Origin: an uncultured Aquincola sp.
GTDB lineage: Bacteria > Pseudomonadota > Gammaproteobacteria > Burkholderiales > Burkholderiaceae
Direction: 5' to 3'
DNA: 6,036 nt
Assembly: GCA_937883885.1 (NCBI GenBank)
Contig: CAKZXL010000216.1
Span: 1-6,036 of the forward strand
Shown here piece after piece: positions 4,252 through 6,036 of this stretch; within the stretch, counting starts at the first letter, position 1, and each line of letters begins with the position of its first letter. Position numbers and translations under genes: made by a program. The notes under the pieces are model-generated. The model worked only from the letters and a program-made list of their open reading frames with translations. It did not search any database and was not told the DNA's origin.

Positions 4252-6036
4252 ATGAGCATTCAGGTGTTTGGCCTGCCGGTGTCGCGGGGCGTCGCCATCG
4301 GTCGCGCGGTGCTGGTGGCGTCCAGCCGGATCGACGTCGCGCATTACTTCATCGACGCCTCCCAGGCCGATGCGGAGATCGACCGCCTCAAGGTGGCGCG
4401 CGACCAGGTGGCGGCAGAACTGACCACCCTGCAACGCGATTTGCCGGCAGATGCGCCGACCGAGTTGTCCGCGCTGCTCGATGTGCACCTCATGCTGCTG
4501 CACGACGACATGCTGGCCATGGCCACCAAGCAGTGGATCCGCGATCGCCACTACAACGCCGAGTGGGCCGTTTCCGCGCAGCTCGAAGTGCTGGCTCGTC
4601 AGTTCGACGAGATGGAAGACGAATACCTGCGCGAGCGCAAGGCCGACATGGAGCAGGTGACCGAGCGCCTGCTGCGCGCGCTGGCCCGCAAGAGCAACCC
4701 GGTGTCGGTGGCCGTGCCCCACGCCAGTCGCGACTTCGCCGGCGAAGATCCGCTGGTGCTGGTGGCCAGCGACATTGCACCGGCCGACATGCTGCAGTTC
4801 CGCCGCAGCGTGTTCACCGGCTTCGTCACCGACGTCGGCGGCAAGACCTCGCACACCGCCATCGTGGCCCGAAGCATGGACATTCCGGCGGTGGTGGGCG
4901 CGCGTGAGGCCAGCCGGCTGATCCGCCAGGACGACTGGATCGTCATCGACGGCGACCATGGCGTCGTCATCGTCGACCCTTCACCCATCGTGCTGGAGGA
5001 GTACCGCTTCCGCCAGCGGCAGAGCGAGCTGGAGCGTGCGCGGCTCAATCGCCTGCGTCACACCCCGGCCGTCACCCTCGATGGCCAGGCGATCGATCTG
5101 CTCGCCAACATCGAGCTGCCCAGCGATGCGGCGGCGGCGGTGGATGCCGGCGCCGTGGGCGTGGGGCTTTTCCGAAGCGAATTCCTGTTCATGAACCGCG
5201 CCCCCGACGACCTGCCGGGGGAAGACGAGCAGTACGAGGCCTACCGCGACGCTGTGTTGGGCATGAAGGGGCTGCCGGTCACCATCCGTACCGTCGATAT
5301 CGGTGCCGACAAGCCGATCGAGCGCATGAGCGTGAGCGAGCTGCGCCATGAACACGTGCTCAATCCTGCGCTGGGCCTGCGAGCCATCCGCTGGAGCCTG
5401 GCCGAGCCCGCCATGTTCCGCCAGCAGCTGCGCGCCATCCTGCGCGCCAGCGCGCATGGCAAGGTGCGCTTGCTCATCCCGATGGTGGCGCACCTTTCTG
5501 AAATCCGGCAAACCTTCGAGTCCATCGCCCGCGCCAAGCAGCAGCTGGCCGACGCCGGCCGCCCGTTCGTGGACATCGAGGTGGGCGCCATGATCGAGAT
5601 CCCTGCGGCCGCGCTGATGCTCAGGCGCTTCCTGCAGTTCTTCGACTTCATCTCGATCGGCACCAACGATCTCATCCAGTACACGCTGGCCATCGATCGT
5701 GCCGACGAGCATGTCTCCCACCTGTACGACCCGTGGCACCCGGCCGTGCTGCGCCTGGTGGCCGACAGCATCGCAATGGCGCGCGCGGCAGGTAAGCACG
5801 TGAGCGTCTGCGGTGAGATGGCGGGCGACGTCGCGTTCACCGAACTGCTGCTGGCGATGGGCCTGCGCAGCTTTTCCATGCACCCGGCGCAGATTGCGGC
5901 GGTCAAGCACAAGGTCCTGCGGTCGGATACCCGGCGCCTTGCCAGTGGCCTGGAGGCGGTGCTGGGCGCCGACGACCCCATGGGGGCCGCTCTGGAAGCC
6001 TTCCGCCGGGCCGAGGCGCAGCAGGCACCTGCGGCC
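4252..6036 (+). CDS. ptsI: PTS enzyme I (phosphoenolpyruvate-protein phosphotransferase), 3' end outside window
   Basis: Enzyme I autophosphorylates from PEP and passes the phosphate to HPr. The frame is open through all 595 codons to the window edge; E. coli EI has 575, so only a short C-terminal tail should be missing. The N-terminal domain starts FGLPVSRGVAIGRAVLV. Phospho-histidine is His201 in GGKTSHTAIVAR. PEP-binding arginines are Arg308 (GLFRSEFLFM) and Arg346 (TIRTVDIGADKP). Mg-binding Glu449 (GAMIEIPAA) and Asp473 lie around the SIGTNDLIQYTLA block, which also holds Asn472. Catalytic Cys520 is in VSVCGEMAGD. No N-terminal GAF domain is present, so this is the ptsI type, not the nitrogen-PTS ptsP type. 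Spacing from ptsH is 60 bp, containing a hairpin and a possible promoter. The last about 30 residues, ending AEAQQAPAA, look like a variable tail. All key residues are intact, so the protein should be active. Confidence 0.96.
   Translation, partial: MSIQVFGLPVSRGVAIGRAVLVASSRIDVAHYFIDASQADAEIDRLKVARDQVAAELTTLQRDLPADAPTELSALLDVHLMLLHDDMLAMATKQWIRDRHYNAEWAVSAQLEVLARQFDEMEDEYLRERKADMEQVTERLLRALARKSNPVSVAVPHASRDFAGEDPLVLVASDIAPADMLQFRRSVFTGFVTDVGGKTSHTAIVARSMDIPAVVGAREASRLIRQDDWIVIDGDHGVVIVDPSPIVLEEYRFRQRQSELERARLNRLRHTPAVTLDGQAIDLLANIELPSDAAAAVDAGAVGVGLFRSEFLFMNRAPDDLPGEDEQYEAYRDAVLGMKGLPVTIRTVDIGADKPIERMSVSELRHEHVLNPALGLRAIRWSLAEPAMFRQQLRAILRASAHGKVRLLIPMVAHLSEIRQTFESIARAKQQLADAGRPFVDIEVGAMIEIPAAALMLRRFLQFFDFISIGTNDLIQYTLAIDRADEHVSHLYDPWHPAVLRLVADSIAMARAAGKHVSVCGEMAGDVAFTELLLAMGLRSFSMHPAQIAAVKHKVLRSDTRRLASGLEAVLGADDPMGAALEAFRRAEAQQAPAA

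Noticed and set aside
3916..4959. 347-residue minus-strand open frame opposite ptsH and ptsI
   Set aside because: Shadow of the strongly conserved HPr and EI frames; His/Gly/Val-rich with no domain.
4981..5910. 309-residue minus-strand open frame opposite ptsI
   Set aside because: Same reason: the plus strand encodes the EI PEP-binding domain with all catalytic residues.

Overview
The window is GC-rich chromosomal DNA, apparently from a betaproteobacterium of the order Burkholderiales (Comamonadaceae/Leptothrix-like by general character). The grounds are the strong G/C bias at third codon positions, the HrcA and PTS protein sequences, and the mannose-type IIA – HPr – enzyme I gene order. That order is known from betaproteobacteria such as Ralstonia eutropha, where the PTS is mainly regulatory. 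The genus cannot be fixed from the sequence alone.

Left part (1–845, + strand): the 3' two thirds of hrcA, the heat-shock repressor gene, then a complete CAT-anticodon tRNA gene with its own TACAAT -10 box. The tRNA carries several features of the lysidine-modified tRNA-Ile2 class rather than a plain elongator tRNA-Met.

Middle part (864–2833, - strand): two genes reading leftwards towards the tRNA. They encode a family III (CaiB/BaiF) CoA-transferase and, directly behind it in a TGATG stop/start junction with a good Shine-Dalgarno sequence, a small alpha/beta hydrolase. They look like a two-gene operon for an unidentified CoA-thioester or ester substrate.

Right part (2871–6036, + strand): a GTG-started lipoprotein gene diverges from the CoA-transferase gene across only 37 bp, and the two may share one -10 region. 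After an 84-bp gap comes a phosphotransferase cluster: IIA of the mannose family (manX-like), HPr (ptsH, overlapping IIA by 32 bp) and enzyme I (ptsI, still open at the window end). All catalytic residues are present: IIA His10/Asp67, HPr His15 and Ser46, EI His201 and Cys520. Phosphate would pass PEP → EI → HPr → IIA. No IIB/IIC sugar permease is present, which fits a regulatory phosphorelay.

No CRISPR array, insertion sequence, integrase, attachment site or defence system is visible, and no non-coding stretch exceeds about 85 bp. I see no undescribed multi-gene system. The points most worth a second look are regulatory: start codons with no Shine-Dalgarno sequence lying close behind -10-like boxes, a possible bidirectional promoter, a hairpin between ptsH and ptsI, and the identity of the tRNA.
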